A DNA stretch of 46,704 nt from an uncultured Verrucomicrobiales bacterium (GCA_937128235.1 CAKZMG010000210.1:1-46704); one strand, 5' to 3'; counted from the first letter of the stretch, positions 1 through 8,773 are shown. Notes: generated by a model from the letters alone, not told the origin. Translations and numbers: made by a program.

Positions 1-123
1 AGCCGCGAGCATTATGGAGCGAAGAGGAAGTCTGGAGCTCGAAAGATGAAGGGAGTTGAGGAGATGGAAGGTGAAGCGATCTGTGTGATGAGGGATTTGA
101 GGAAGGATGTTTTTGGCTCGTGA
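1..123 (+). CDS. C-terminal end of a gene cut by the window start
   Basis: Frame 1 is open from the first base to a TGA at 121-123 and gives 40 residues, basic in the first half (RKSGARKMKG). The other two forward frames are stopped within the first 60 bases, so this is the likely reading if a gene enters from the left. The product cannot be recognised from this tail. It may also be chance. Confidence 0.35.
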   Translation, partial: SREHYGAKRKSGARKMKGVEEMEGEAICVMRDLRKDVFGS

Positions 124-399
124 TTAAGCTTTTTGGATACAATTCTAATACAGGTAGCTAACCACGTGGCAGCTAAGATGGTTAGTCATTGATGCAGTGC
201 AGGAAGATTAGAATGATCTTTTGATCGCTTAAAAAGCACTAGATAAAGGCAACTTGAGCAGAGATAGACGCGATGCTGTATTTCTGCTTATTTTAATCAC
301 TTGCTTAGGTAAAGAGAGCTCTCAGTAAGATATATGATTATTTATTAAACTTTGCTCTTGATAAAATTTTCAAAATCCCTAGTTCTTTTCACACTAATT
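124..399. other. Intergenic stretch before the H1-like gene
   Basis: No credible gene is seen here. There is one 7-bp perfect inverted repeat, CTAACCA (158-164) with TGGTTAG (179-185) and a 14-nt loop. It is not followed by a T-run on either strand, so I do not call it a terminator. The last 100 bases are A+T-rich and probably hold the promoter of the downstream basic-protein gene, but no convincing -35/-10 pair could be fixed. Confidence 0.4.
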
Positions 400-663
400 A
401 TGGGACAACAATACAATAAAGTTTTAAAGAGAAAGCGTCGTAAGGAATATCTTAGACGTAAGAAAGCGCAGGAGAAGTCAAACCCTACTGTAAAGAAGGC
501 TAAGCCTGTTGCTAAGAAAGCAGCGGCTAAAGCTGCACCAGCAAAGAAGGCGGCAGCTAAGAAAACTGCCAAGAAGGCAGCTAAGAAAGCACCAGCTAAG
601 AAGGCGGCTAAAAAAGCTCCTGCTAAGAAAGCAGCGAAAAAAGCAGCGAAAGACGATAAGTAA
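400..663 (+). CDS. Lys/Ala-rich histone H1-like basic protein
   Basis: An 87-residue, extremely basic protein, probably DNA- or RNA-associated. Residues 1-25 are Arg/Lys-rich (MGQQYNKVLKRKRRKEYLRR). From about residue 30 the chain is a low-complexity run of AKKA, PAKKA and AKKAA units, as in histone H1 tails and bacterial Hc1/AlgP-like proteins, ending KDDK. I chose ATG 400 over the in-frame TTG 352 because the 16 residues in between are hydrophobic and unlike the rest. There is no clear Shine-Dalgarno sequence. A strong terminator follows, so it is probably monocistronic. The repeats could change length by slippage. Binding nucleic acid is inferred from composition only. Confidence 0.8.
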   Translation: MGQQYNKVLKRKRRKEYLRRKKAQEKSNPTVKKAKPVAKKAAAKAAPAKKAAAKKTAKKAAKKAPAKKAAKKAPAKKAAKKAAKDDK

Positions 664-691
664 GATCCGTCTTTTCAATAATGAATTTATC

Positions 692-730
692 GAGCCAGTC
701 TTATCGCATCATGCGTGAGGCTGGCTTTTT
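692..730 (+). terminator. Rho-independent terminator after the H1-like gene
   Basis: AGCCAG (693-698) pairs with CTGGCT (721-726). The intervening loop contains the smaller stem GCAT/ATGC, and the outer stem runs into TTTTT (726-730). It lies 30 bp after the stop codon of the basic protein. Confidence 0.75.
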
Positions 731-754
731 GTTTATCAATTACTAGAGGGTGAT

Positions 755-1150
755 ATGGACAGGGTCCTTATAGTGGATGGTCATAGCGCTATTTTTTCTA
801 CTCCACATCTGGCTCAGGAGCATCTGGAGCACCCACGGAGAACCCGGCTGGAGTTAATTCGTGAGTTGACTCATTTTCAGGATATTTCTGAGTATCATGT
901 GGTGTTAGTTTTTGATGGGAAAGGGGAGAAACTGGATGCTCTGATGCGCCAGGATTTGGATATTCTGGTGATGTATAGCAGGGTGAACCAGACTGCTGAT
1001 GCGGTGATAGAGAGAATAGTGGCGCAGCATGCTGAGAAATATGATGTTGAGGTGGCATCAAATGATCGCTTCGTGCTCGATACGATTTCCGTCTTCGGTG
1101 CCATGCCTATGAGCATCCGTAGAATGTGGGAGTTGATTGGTGCTGTTTGA
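755..1150 (+). CDS. NYN-domain (YacP-like) predicted RNA-binding/nuclease protein
   Basis: 131 residues forming a single NYN/PIN-like domain of the YacP type, a family linked to RNA cleavage or tRNA/rRNA turnover in Gram-positives. The acidic positions expected in the fold are visible: LIVDGHSAIF near residue 5, VLVFDGKG near 50 and VASNDRFVLD near 100. GAGGGTG lies about 6 nt before ATG 755. The protein is shorter than YacP (about 170), mainly at the C-terminus. It stands alone between a terminator and the next promoter. The RNA substrate is unknown. Confidence 0.75.
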   Translation: MDRVLIVDGHSAIFSTPHLAQEHLEHPRRTRLELIRELTHFQDISEYHVVLVFDGKGEKLDALMRQDLDILVMYSRVNQTADAVIERIVAQHAEKYDVEVASNDRFVLDTISVFGAMPMSIRRMWELIGAV

Positions 1151-1198
1151 AGACTGCGCATATTTTGCTCTGCTAGTGTTGTATATGCATTGAGTTTA

Positions 1199-1228
1199 TT
1201 GAGTTTGAAACTAGAGTTATGTTACACT
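1199..1228 (+). promoter_or_regulatory. Extended -10 promoter of the PocR-like gene
   Basis: TTGAGT (1199-1204), an 18-nt spacer and TACACT (1223-1228), with TG at 1220-1221 forming an extended -10 (TGTTACACT). The same ATGYTACACTTC block recurs in front of the AraC-type gene at 13458. Predicted start of transcription is about 1235, leaving a leader of roughly 16 nt. Confidence 0.5.
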
Positions 1229-1250
1229 TCAAAGAAGGGTGGAAAAAATT

Positions 1251-1802
1251 ATGACAGATAATCAAATACTACAAAAGATTCGTGAGAGTGAGCATTTTAA
1301 AGTTCTATGTAGAGCGTTTAAGAGGATGACTGAGCTAGACCTGTGGTTAGACTCACTAGAGCAGGATGATCCTAGGTCACTGGATGAGCTTTCAAGTGAC
1401 TATTACCAGATCCTAAGCAGAGAGCTGGATCTTAAGGAGGAGTTAGAGGCTTCTCACCAGTCTATGCGAGATTCTACGGAGGGGAAGCATGTAAAATATG
1501 CACATGGAATATCTGGCCTGATTCACTTTTTGGTACCAGTGCACGATGGTGATCGGGAGATAGGATTTCTCCGTTGTGGGGGGATGAGAGATGCGTATAG
1601 AGGGGTTCTGAAATTTATGAATTTCTCTGAAGAACTCAAAGGTCAAGAACACGATGCAGAGAAGATCGCTGAGTTAGAAGCAGCATTTAAGAAAATACCA
1701 AATCTACATGGCGAGGACTTAGCTGAAGCGACTAGCTGGCTAGCAAAGAGAGCAGTCGAAATAGATAAAGAAATTTCTGAGATTAAGAAGGCAGCTTCAT
1801 AA
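1251..1802 (+). CDS. Stand-alone PocR-like sensory domain protein
   Basis: 183 residues with no DNA-binding domain. It aligns by eye with the N-terminal half of the AraC regulator at 13458: SEHFKVLCRAFKRMT against SELFAIYRTSFEKVT, YYQIL against YCSIL, and HFLVPVHDGDREIGFLRCG against GTLIPVKVDKVTVAYLRTG. That makes it a PocR-type ligand-binding domain, a family that senses small molecules, often through cysteines. Here the cysteine cluster of the paralogue is missing, so it may bind a different ligand or act as a protein partner. ATG 1251 is preferred over GTG 1239 because AGGG (1236-1239) sits upstream of it. Function is unproven. Confidence 0.6.
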   Translation: MTDNQILQKIRESEHFKVLCRAFKRMTELDLWLDSLEQDDPRSLDELSSDYYQILSRELDLKEELEASHQSMRDSTEGKHVKYAHGISGLIHFLVPVHDGDREIGFLRCGGMRDAYRGVLKFMNFSEELKGQEHDAEKIAELEAAFKKIPNLHGEDLAEATSWLAKRAVEIDKEISEIKKAAS

Positions 1803-1902
1803 TGTTGAGTGCTTTTCAAGTAGGTTCTAGTTGTGCTATTTTGATAGGTCTTAAAGCAAGATATGCACAGTTAAATTGAGTGGAAGGGTTAGTTTATAGG
1901 TG

Positions 1903-1925
1903 TCCTCTAAAAGGAGGATGCCTTT
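1903..1925 (+). promoter_or_regulatory. Two mutually exclusive small hairpins in the pckA leader
   Basis: TCCTC (1903-1907) can pair with GAGGA (1914-1918). Alternatively AAAGG (1910-1914) can pair with CCTTT (1921-1925). The two stems share bases, and the element ends 25 nt before the pckA start, which itself lacks a Shine-Dalgarno sequence. The stems are only 5 bp, so a regulatory role is speculative. Confidence 0.25.
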
Positions 1926-1950
1926 CTAACAGTTAACCAAAAAAATTAGT

Positions 1951-3525
1951 ATGAATACACTCTATAAACTCAATCCAAGTAAGCTCTACAAAAATGCATC
2001 ACCAGCTGAGCTCTACAAACTAGCTATACTCACAGAGGATAGTACTGAACTCTCTGATAAAGGCGCACTCATTGCTTACTCAGGTGATAAGACCGGCAGA
2101 TCACCTAAGGATAAGCGTGTGGTGAAGAGTCCTGAAAGTGAAGATGATATCTGGTGGGGAGATGTAAATATACCGATGGATGCCGCTCAGTTTGAAATCA
2201 ATAAAGAGCGTGCGCTGGATTATTTAGGCATACAGGACACGCTCTATGTTCTGGATGCGTTTGCAGGCTGGGATCCACAGCACAGGATGAAAATTCGTGT
2301 TATCTGTTCACGTCCTTATCATGCATTATTCATGCATAATATGTTGATCAGACCTACTGCTGAAGAGCTAGAGAGCTTTGGTGATCCAGATTTTACTATT
2401 CTTAATGCGGGCAAATTCCCTGCAAATGGGCACACTGAGGGGATGAGTTCTAAGACATCTATTGATCTCAATATCGAGGCACGAGAGATGGTGATACTGG
2501 GCACAGAATATGCTGGAGAAATGAAGAAAGGGGTCTTCACGATGATGAACTATTTGATGCCAAAGGTAGGAAATTTATCTATGCACTGTGGAGCTACAGC
2601 CGCGAAAGAAACGGAAGACTCAATGGTATTGTTTGGGCTTTCTGGAACGGGTAAAACCACACTCTCAGCAGACCCTAACAGAAGGCTTATTGGGGATGAT
2701 GAGCATGTCTGGACTGATGAGGGAATCTTTAACATCGAAGGTGGATGTTATGCAAAGGCGATTGATCTGTCTGAAGAGTCTGAGCCTGAGATCTTCCATG
2801 CGTTGCATTTCGGAGCGGTGCTGGAAAATGTCACTATTGATGAGGCTCACCATGTGAAATTTGAAGATACCAGCATTACGCAAAATACCCGTGGTGCGTA
2901 TCCAATTGAGTTTATTTCAAATGCTAAAATCCCATGTGTGGCGGGACAGCCTACAGACGTGGTATTTCTAACATGCGACGCGTTTGGAGTGCTTCCTCCA
3001 GTGTCAAAACTTACCTCTGAGCAGGCGGCGTATCACTTTATTTCTGGTTATACTGCCAAGGTAGCAGGCACGGAAGAGGGAGTGGTAGAGCCTTCTGCCA
3101 CATTCTCAGCTTGCTTTGGTGCACCTTTCATGGTCTGGCATCCAGGAAAATATGCCGAGCTTCTGAGCGAAAGGATTGCCCAGAATAATGTCAATGTCTG
3201 GCTAGTGAATACGGGCTGGACGGGTGGTAAATATGGCGTAGGGTCACGCATCAAGCTGAAGTATTCACGCGCGATTATCAGTGCGATCGCCGAGGGGACT
3301 CTGAAGGGTGTTAAGTCTCAGACTGATCCGTTCTTTGGAATCGAAACCATTCTAGAATGCGAGGGTGTGCCATCAGAAGTATTAGACCCAAGCACCTCAT
3401 GGGAGGAAAGCACTGATTATGAAAAGACTGCGAGTTATCTTGCGGGGTTATTTACTGAGAATTTCAAGCAATTTGAATCAGGTGTAGCACCTGAAATCCT
3501 TAAAGCTGGACCAGCTCAAGACTAA
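1951..3525 (+). CDS. pckA: Phosphoenolpyruvate carboxykinase (ATP)
   Basis: Converts oxaloacetate plus ATP to phosphoenolpyruvate, CO2 and ADP, the entry step of gluconeogenesis, in the cytosol. The 524 residues match the usual length of the ATP-dependent class. GLSGTGKTT (residues 229-237) is the kinase P-loop, followed by IGDDEHVW with the metal-binding acidic pair. SGDKTGRSPKDKR near residue 45 is the oxaloacetate-binding N-terminal signature. GWTGGKYGVGSR, near residue 425, is the conserved nucleotide-binding segment. ATG 1951 is preceded by an A-rich leader without Shine-Dalgarno. The next gene is a dicarboxylate-type transporter, a sensible metabolic neighbour. Confidence 0.97.
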   Translation: MNTLYKLNPSKLYKNASPAELYKLAILTEDSTELSDKGALIAYSGDKTGRSPKDKRVVKSPESEDDIWWGDVNIPMDAAQFEINKERALDYLGIQDTLYVLDAFAGWDPQHRMKIRVICSRPYHALFMHNMLIRPTAEELESFGDPDFTILNAGKFPANGHTEGMSSKTSIDLNIEAREMVILGTEYAGEMKKGVFTMMNYLMPKVGNLSMHCGATAAKETEDSMVLFGLSGTGKTTLSADPNRRLIGDDEHVWTDEGIFNIEGGCYAKAIDLSEESEPEIFHALHFGAVLENVTIDEAHHVKFEDTSITQNTRGAYPIEFISNAKIPCVAGQPTDVVFLTCDAFGVLPPVSKLTSEQAAYHFISGYTAKVAGTEEGVVEPSATFSACFGAPFMVWHPGKYAELLSERIAQNNVNVWLVNTGWTGGKYGVGSRIKLKYSRAIISAIAEGTLKGVKSQTDPFFGIETILECEGVPSEVLDPSTSWEESTDYEKTASYLAGLFTENFKQFESGVAPEILKAGPAQD

Positions 3526-3593
3526 TTCTCTCATTTGATAAATTCAGAAACCTCTAGGATTTGTGAAAGCAGATTTTAGGGGAATTTTTCGTC

Positions 3594-5072
3594 ATGCAAA
3601 GACCAAGATTTAGACAACTAAGTGATACGCAGACTCGTGCGAATGCGTTGCGCTGGATGAGAATCCATACCTTTAACCCGATTCTGAGCAGCATCAAATG
3701 GATTCTTTGTATCATTCTAGCTTGGTTAGTAGGGTATCTGCCGGTGATCTCAAATGCTCACGAATCTGGAGCGCTGAGTGCCGAAGGTGTGTGGATGTTT
3801 CGCATCCTTGTTTTGGCAGCAGGTCTGTGGCTTACGGAGGCTATTCCTTCCTATGCCACCGCGATGCTTATCATGGGCTTAGAATTACTTTTTCTTTCCA
3901 CTGCTGCGGGCTCATCTGAAATGTGGGAGTGGTCAGAGATCCTTGCTGTGTGGGGATCCCCGTTGATTTGGTTATTTTTTGGTGGTTTTTTAATCGCTGA
4001 GGCATTTCGTGAGGCGGGGCTTGATAAAATTACGGCAAAAGCAATTTTGACAAAAACGGGCAAGGGAGCCTTCTCAATAACTATTGGTCTCATGTTAGTC
4101 ACTTATGTGTTGAGTATGTTTATGAGCAATACTGCAACGATAACGGTAGTGATTGCCGTTGTTGCTCCCTTTATTAAGCAGGCACCGAAAGACAATTTGA
4201 GTATTCGCGGGATGTTGGTGGCGTTAGCTATGGCAGCTAGTTTAGGTGGAATGGTTACTATTGTTGGGACTCCTCCGAATGCTATTGCAGTGGCTAGCCT
4301 TGCCGAGAGTGGTATATCCATAAATTTTCTGGAGTGGATGTGGATAGCAGGGCCTCCATCACTTCTCTTGTTGATGCTCAGCTTTACCTACATTTGGTTT
4401 AGCTACTTTAAAAAGGATAAACAGAGATTAACTTTTGATCTCACTGAACTTACAAAGCCTTCAGAGGCAAACTCTGCAGATGGTGAGACTGGGTTTTCTT
4501 GGAAGCTGTTTTTTGTAGTGGTGATTACGCTGGGAACAATTGGATTATGGATGACGCAATCTATCCATCATATTCACCCAACGGTGGTTGTTTTCTTGGC
4601 TGTGACTTTGCTGACTTTGACTGGAGTATTAAATGCTGCTTCTCTAAAATCGGTGCCTTGGGACGTGCTTATATTGATGGCTGGGGGACTAGCTCTGGGT
4701 AAGGGGATCTCAGTGAGTGGTTTGGCTGGCTTTTTTTCTACAATGATTCCGGGTGATCTATCGATTACAACGCTGGGGTTAGTGTTTGCTATTATAGCAG
4801 TGATCGCCTCTAACTTTATGAGTAATACAGCGGCAGCTAATGCTATTATTCCGTTGGTCTTCTCAGCGGTAGCTGTTTCTGATTCTATGCTAGTTGTCAT
4901 TCCAGCTACGTTAGTGTGCTCCTGTGCTGCTCTATTGCCAGTTTCGACTCCACCTAATGCCATCTGCTATGCTACTGGGGTCTTGAAAAACTCGGATTTC
5001 TTTAAAATAGGCATGGTGTTGATTGTACTGGGTCCGCTAGTGAGCTATGGTTGGTGCCAGTTTATTTTCTAA
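3594..5072 (+). CDS. DASS-family (SLC13) sodium:anion symporter
   Basis: Inner-membrane carrier of 492 residues with about 11 hydrophobic segments. The two SNT signature motifs of the divalent anion:Na+ symporter family are present: MSNTATITVVIAVVAPF near residue 180 and FMSNTAAANAIIPLV near residue 410. Each is followed by a proline-rich substrate/sodium loop, GTPPNAIAVAS and STPPNAICYATG. Family substrates include succinate, malate, citrate and sulfate, and the sequence alone does not decide between them. Lying 68 bp after pckA, a C4-dicarboxylate is the plausible cargo. A terminator follows, separating it from the cbb3 oxidase cluster. Confidence 0.85.
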   Translation: MQRPRFRQLSDTQTRANALRWMRIHTFNPILSSIKWILCIILAWLVGYLPVISNAHESGALSAEGVWMFRILVLAAGLWLTEAIPSYATAMLIMGLELLFLSTAAGSSEMWEWSEILAVWGSPLIWLFFGGFLIAEAFREAGLDKITAKAILTKTGKGAFSITIGLMLVTYVLSMFMSNTATITVVIAVVAPFIKQAPKDNLSIRGMLVALAMAASLGGMVTIVGTPPNAIAVASLAESGISINFLEWMWIAGPPSLLLLMLSFTYIWFSYFKKDKQRLTFDLTELTKPSEANSADGETGFSWKLFFVVVITLGTIGLWMTQSIHHIHPTVVVFLAVTLLTLTGVLNAASLKSVPWDVLILMAGGLALGKGISVSGLAGFFSTMIPGDLSITTLGLVFAIIAVIASNFMSNTAAANAIIPLVFSAVAVSDSMLVVIPATLVCSCAALLPVSTPPNAICYATGVLKNSDFFKIGMVLIVLGPLVSYGWCQFIF

Positions 5073-5083
5073 AGCTGTCATTC

Positions 5084-5128
5084 CGCATATATTCACCGCT
5101 TGAAGACAAAATATGCGATGCTTTTTTT
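5084..5128 (+). terminator. Rho-independent terminator after the symporter
   Basis: CGCATAT (5084-5090) pairs with ATATGCG (5111-5117), with a possible outer AAAGC/GCTTT extension, leading into seven T residues (5122-5128). Confidence 0.6.
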
Positions 5129-5184
5129 GCTTGATGAATCATTCTCTGTCGCGTTAGTTCAAGACTGATTTTTCACTTCTGATC

Positions 5185-5391
5185 ATGCCCGTATTACATC
5201 TCACCATCTTTATTTCTATCGTTCTGACGATCGTATTTATCGTGTGCTATGTGATGGAAGCGTGGAGGAATAAAAATCAGGGGATTGAGCAGACATCGTT
5301 ACTTCCATTGGCAGATGACGATTCAGACATTTCAAAAATGGGAGATCATTTTACCAGCAAAAAGACACTTAGCGAAGAAGATAACAAATAG
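5185..5391 (+). CDS. CcoS/FixS-like small membrane protein
   Basis: 68 residues: one transmembrane helix (about residues 6-26), then a short charged tail with SLLPLADDD. The helix plus acidic Asp cluster is reminiscent of CcoS (FixS), the small cbb3 assembly factor with a DDD-type motif, but the match is weak and the sequence diverges from proteobacterial forms. Position supports the reading: it is the first gene of the oxidase cluster, 5 bp before ccoNO. CcoS is normally linked to cofactor insertion into CcoN. If it is not CcoS, it is an uncharacterised oxidase-linked membrane protein. Confidence 0.5.
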   Translation: MPVLHLTIFISIVLTIVFIVCYVMEAWRNKNQGIEQTSLLPLADDDSDISKMGDHFTSKKTLSEEDNK

Positions 5392-5396
5392 ATTCT

Positions 5397-7925
5397 ATGG
5401 ATCAGACAACAATACGATACAACGACAAATGCGTTCGTTGGTTTACATGGGCCTCAATCATCTGGGGAATAGTAGGAATGCTGGCAGGACTCCTGGTGTC
5501 CTTGCAGCTAAATATCACGCTTGCGACTGATGTTCCTTGGATAGAATATCTCTCTGGAGGGACGATGACCAAAGAAGGTCTTCCGTATCTTACGCTAGGT
5601 CGCTTAAGACCTGTGCACACCAATGCGGCTATTTTCGCCTTTGTAGGGAATATGATTTTTGCCGGTGTTTACTATTCTACTCAGAGACTTTGTAGAGTCA
5701 GAGTGGCATCGGATGTGCTCACACGCATACATTTCTGGTCATGGCAGCTCGTCATCGTGGCAGCTGCTATAACCTTACCTCTAGGTCTTACTCAGGGTAA
5801 GGAATACGCAGAGCTCATCTGGCCTATTGACCTTCTCGTGGTATTCTCATGGGTGATTTTCGCTATCAACTTCTTCTGGACTCTCATCAAGAGAAACGAG
5901 CAACATCTCTATGTTTCTATTTGGTTCTACATTGCTACGATTATTACAATCGCGATGCTTTACATCGTAAATAACCTACAAATCCCCACTTCTTGGACCC
6001 ATTCATATCCTATCTTTGGTGGTGTGCAGGATGCGCTGGTGCAGTGGTGGTATGGGCATAATGCTGTGGCTTTCTTCCTGACCACACCGATCTTGGGAAT
6101 CATGTATTACTTTGTGCCAAAATGTGTGAATAAGCCGGTGTATTCTTACCGCTTATCGATCGTTCACTTCTGGGCATTGGTATTCATCTACATCTGGACA
6201 GGTCCTCACCATCTTCTCAATACAGCACTTCCTAACTGGCTCCAAAGCTTAGGGATGCTCTTCTCAGTCATGCTCTGGGCACCATCCTGGGCAGGTATGC
6301 TGAATGGTCTCCTCACTCTCCGTAGTGCTTGGGGGACAGTGCAGAAAGATCCCGTGGTGAAGTTTTTTGCAGCAGCACTCACGTTTTATGGAATGGCTAC
6401 ATTTGAGGGACCTTTGCTGTCGATCAAATCTGTAAATGCTCTCTCTCACTACACGGACTGGACTATCGGTCACGTGCATAGTGGAACCTTAGGATGGAAC
6501 GGATTTATGGCAGCGGGTATGTTCTACTGGCTCGTCCCACGTCTCTGGAAAACCGAGCTGTATTCTAAATCTCTCGCAAACTTCCATTTCTGGATCGGTT
6601 TCGCAGGTGTGCTTCTCTACGTGGCGGCACTCTGGGTTTCTGGTATCACGCAAGGTCTCATGTTAGGTCAGAGCGTTGATGGGGCTGCTACATATAAGTT
6701 CCTAGAAACTCTCGAGGCAATCCAGATTCCATTGCTTGCTAGATCACTAGGTGGCTTGCTCTATCTACTCGGATTTGTGCTTCTCGTTTATAATTTATAC
6801 AAGACATGCAAAGGAGGCACTCCATCAGAAGTCAGTGTGGAAGTGACCCTCAGAGATAGAAATAATCCTGATAAGGCAACTCTTGGCCAGATCGTAAAGC
6901 GTGATCCATTCGCAGCGGCACTCGGTGCACTAGTGAGTCTGGTCTTTTGGGTCACTCACCCGAGTAATGTTCTGCCGCTGATCTGTCTCTTATTCTTCGT
7001 GTGGCTTGCGTTCCATAGGTTCAAGAGAAACAGACAGAGCTGGACTGAGTGGCATGATGCTCTCACGAGAAATTATCTACCATTCACCGTTCTAGCGTTT
7101 TTCGCGGCAGCCATCGGTGGTGCTGTGCAGATCATCCCGAATGCGATGATGACTAAGCCAGCACTCGTAGAAGACCGCCTTCAGGTAGTTTACACACCAC
7201 TAGAGTTAGCCGGGCGTGACATCTACATTGCAGAAGGTTGTTATAACTGTCACTCACAAATGATCCGGATGCTGGACTCAGATGTGATCCAGTTTGGAGA
7301 CTACTCCAGAATGGGTGAGTCTATTTTCAACTACCCGCACCAGTGGGGATCTAAGCGGACTGGACCAGACCTCGCACGTGAAGGTGGAGATCTAGTGGAA
7401 GGCTCTGATAAGATGCGGATTGGTATCAAAGACAACGTTTGGCACTACATTCACCTCATGGATCCTCGTGAGAAGGAGAAGAAATCTAACATGCCATCTT
7501 ACTCATCACTCGTGAGTGCTAAGACTGACATCAAAGCACTACCTAAAAAGATCAGAGTTCAGGCTCTACTTGGAGTGCCTTGGCCAGCGATGAATAAAAA
7601 TGAAATCGAGCAGCACGCCATCGAGCAAGGGTTAGAAATTTCTAAAACACTTGTCGGAGCTAACGTCAACATCCCATGGGTCACAGAGGAGATGACTCGT
7701 CAGGAGATGGAGGCGAAGCTCGCGGAAACTCAGATCGTGGCACTCATCGCCTACCTACAGAAAATAGGTGTCTATGAAGTTCCCGAGAAAGATGCTGTGA
7801 AGAGACCAGATGGCTGGATCTCACCAGATAAACAGCGCGATCAGAAAAAACGCAATAAGATGATTGATGCGGGAGTGGACCCTGACGCTGGATCAAGCGA
7901 AGAAGCAGAAACTGAATCACCTTAA
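5397..7925 (+). CDS. ccoNO: cbb3-type cytochrome c oxidase, fused CcoN-CcoO subunits
   Basis: Catalytic core of the high-affinity terminal oxidase, reducing O2 to water in the cytoplasmic membrane. Residues 1 to about 475 are CcoN: low-spin haem ligand H74 (RPVHTN), CuB ligands H221 (WYGHNA) and H271-H272 (GPHHLLN), haem ligands H359 and H361 (GHVHSG), and the VYSYRLS segment that holds the conserved tyrosine. After an extra hydrophobic linker (about 505-540) and a membrane anchor (562-582) comes CcoO, with haem c motif CYNCH (615-619) and axial Met in NMPSY. The two subunits are separate genes in proteobacteria; fused forms are known elsewhere. There is no frameshift at the junction. Confidence 0.95.
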   Translation: MDQTTIRYNDKCVRWFTWASIIWGIVGMLAGLLVSLQLNITLATDVPWIEYLSGGTMTKEGLPYLTLGRLRPVHTNAAIFAFVGNMIFAGVYYSTQRLCRVRVASDVLTRIHFWSWQLVIVAAAITLPLGLTQGKEYAELIWPIDLLVVFSWVIFAINFFWTLIKRNEQHLYVSIWFYIATIITIAMLYIVNNLQIPTSWTHSYPIFGGVQDALVQWWYGHNAVAFFLTTPILGIMYYFVPKCVNKPVYSYRLSIVHFWALVFIYIWTGPHHLLNTALPNWLQSLGMLFSVMLWAPSWAGMLNGLLTLRSAWGTVQKDPVVKFFAAALTFYGMATFEGPLLSIKSVNALSHYTDWTIGHVHSGTLGWNGFMAAGMFYWLVPRLWKTELYSKSLANFHFWIGFAGVLLYVAALWVSGITQGLMLGQSVDGAATYKFLETLEAIQIPLLARSLGGLLYLLGFVLLVYNLYKTCKGGTPSEVSVEVTLRDRNNPDKATLGQIVKRDPFAAALGALVSLVFWVTHPSNVLPLICLLFFVWLAFHRFKRNRQSWTEWHDALTRNYLPFTVLAFFAAAIGGAVQIIPNAMMTKPALVEDRLQVVYTPLELAGRDIYIAEGCYNCHSQMIRMLDSDVIQFGDYSRMGESIFNYPHQWGSKRTGPDLAREGGDLVEGSDKMRIGIKDNVWHYIHLMDPREKEKKSNMPSYSSLVSAKTDIKALPKKIRVQALLGVPWPAMNKNEIEQHAIEQGLEISKTLVGANVNIPWVTEEMTRQEMEAKLAETQIVALIAYLQKIGVYEVPEKDAVKRPDGWISPDKQRDQKKRNKMIDAGVDPDAGSSEEAETESP

Positions 7926-7941
7926 CCAGAAAAATTGAAAT

Positions 7942-8112
7942 ATGAAAGTTGTTAAGCAATTTGCCCTAGAAAATGGAGACACGATCAGTAATCTTGGTTT
8001 CTTCATCGTAGTCTCGCTGATCTTTGTCTTAGTCGTCATTCACTCATGGAAAATGAAACGCAGTACCACGGATAAACTCGCTAATTTAGCCCTCAAAAAC
8101 GACACAGAATAA
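7942..8112 (+). CDS. ccoQ: CcoQ-like small cbb3 subunit
   Basis: A 56-residue ORF starting MKVVKQFALENG, with one transmembrane helix (FFIVVSLIFVLVVIH) and a charged tail ending KNDTE. It lies between ccoNO (16 bp upstream) and ccoP (4 bp downstream), exactly where CcoQ is found. CcoQ stabilises the oxidase, especially the CcoP interaction. Identification rests on size, topology and position, as this family has little sequence conservation. Confidence 0.75.
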   Translation: MKVVKQFALENGDTISNLGFFIVVSLIFVLVVIHSWKMKRSTTDKLANLALKNDTE

Positions 8113-8116
8113 GATC

Positions 8117-8743
8117 ATGGAGAATAATAATACGAATACTGACAAAGAAAACAAAGAGGTCACTCCAATCAAAAAAGGTGAAGTAGTTCTCCGTGAGCAT
8201 TCATTTGATGGGATCCAAGAGTATGATCAGCGCATGCCGAACTGGTGGCTGACTATCCTCTGGGCTGGCATCATCTTTTTCTTCATTTACTACGTGGTTT
8301 ATTACACTTTAGGAACTGTGCCTACTAGTAAAGAGAGTATGGATGCTAGGGTGGAGGCTATCGAGCAGCTGAGAAAAGACGCCTTGCAGAAGACACTAGA
8401 CTCACTGGATGATGACATCTTTGTGAATAAACTCAGCATGGATGCAGAATTTGTAGCTGCTGGTGAGGAAGTTTATATGGGGAGCTGCGTGGCGTGCCAT
8501 GGTGCTGATCTGAAATCTAACGGTGGAGCCACAGCGCGTCCGCTTGATGATGGGGTCTGGCATTACAGTGATAAACCAATGGATATTTTCACCTTTATTC
8601 TGAAAGGCACACCTGCTGATAGTACTGGATACAAGATGATGAGAATGCCTCCATGGGAGCAGCTCGGCCCAGATAAAGTAGCTCAGGTAACAGCGTATCT
8701 CATCAGCAAAAATAAGAAAGACTTTGAGAAATTCAAAAAGTAG
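8117..8743 (+). CDS. ccoP: cbb3 oxidase cytochrome c subunit CcoP (single haem)
   Basis: Membrane-anchored electron-entry subunit of 208 residues. A charged N-terminus (VVLREHSFDGIQEYD, typical of CcoP) precedes a transmembrane helix at about 43-64, a short coiled region, and one cytochrome c domain with CVACH (124-128) and candidate axial Met in MMRMPPW. Proteobacterial CcoP has two CxxCH motifs and about 300 residues; only one is present here, so this is a mono-haem form, and electrons presumably pass from one periplasmic donor to one haem. It is 4 bp after ccoQ and 30 bp before ccoG. Confidence 0.9.
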   Translation: MENNNTNTDKENKEVTPIKKGEVVLREHSFDGIQEYDQRMPNWWLTILWAGIIFFFIYYVVYYTLGTVPTSKESMDARVEAIEQLRKDALQKTLDSLDDDIFVNKLSMDAEFVAAGEEVYMGSCVACHGADLKSNGGATARPLDDGVWHYSDKPMDIFTFILKGTPADSTGYKMMRMPPWEQLGPDKVAQVTAYLISKNKKDFEKFKK

Positions 8744-8773
8744 TTTAATAAGTATTTTAAGAAGTAATATGAC

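Noticed and set aside
158-185. CTAACCA/TGGTTAG inverted repeat as a terminator
   Set aside because: No T-run follows on either strand, and the loop is 14 nt.
478-678. Minus-strand ORF rich in Phe, Leu, Ser and Cys
   Set aside because: Direct antisense of the Lys/Ala repeat codons of the H1-like gene.
4574-4963. 129-residue minus-strand ORF
   Set aside because: Antisense of the transmembrane part of the DASS symporter; no independent signals.
5131-5141. TTGATGAATCA before the cbb3 cluster, like an FNR box
   Set aside because: FNR/Anr sites need TTGAT, four bases, ATCAA. Here the half sites are only two bases apart and the second is ATCAT.
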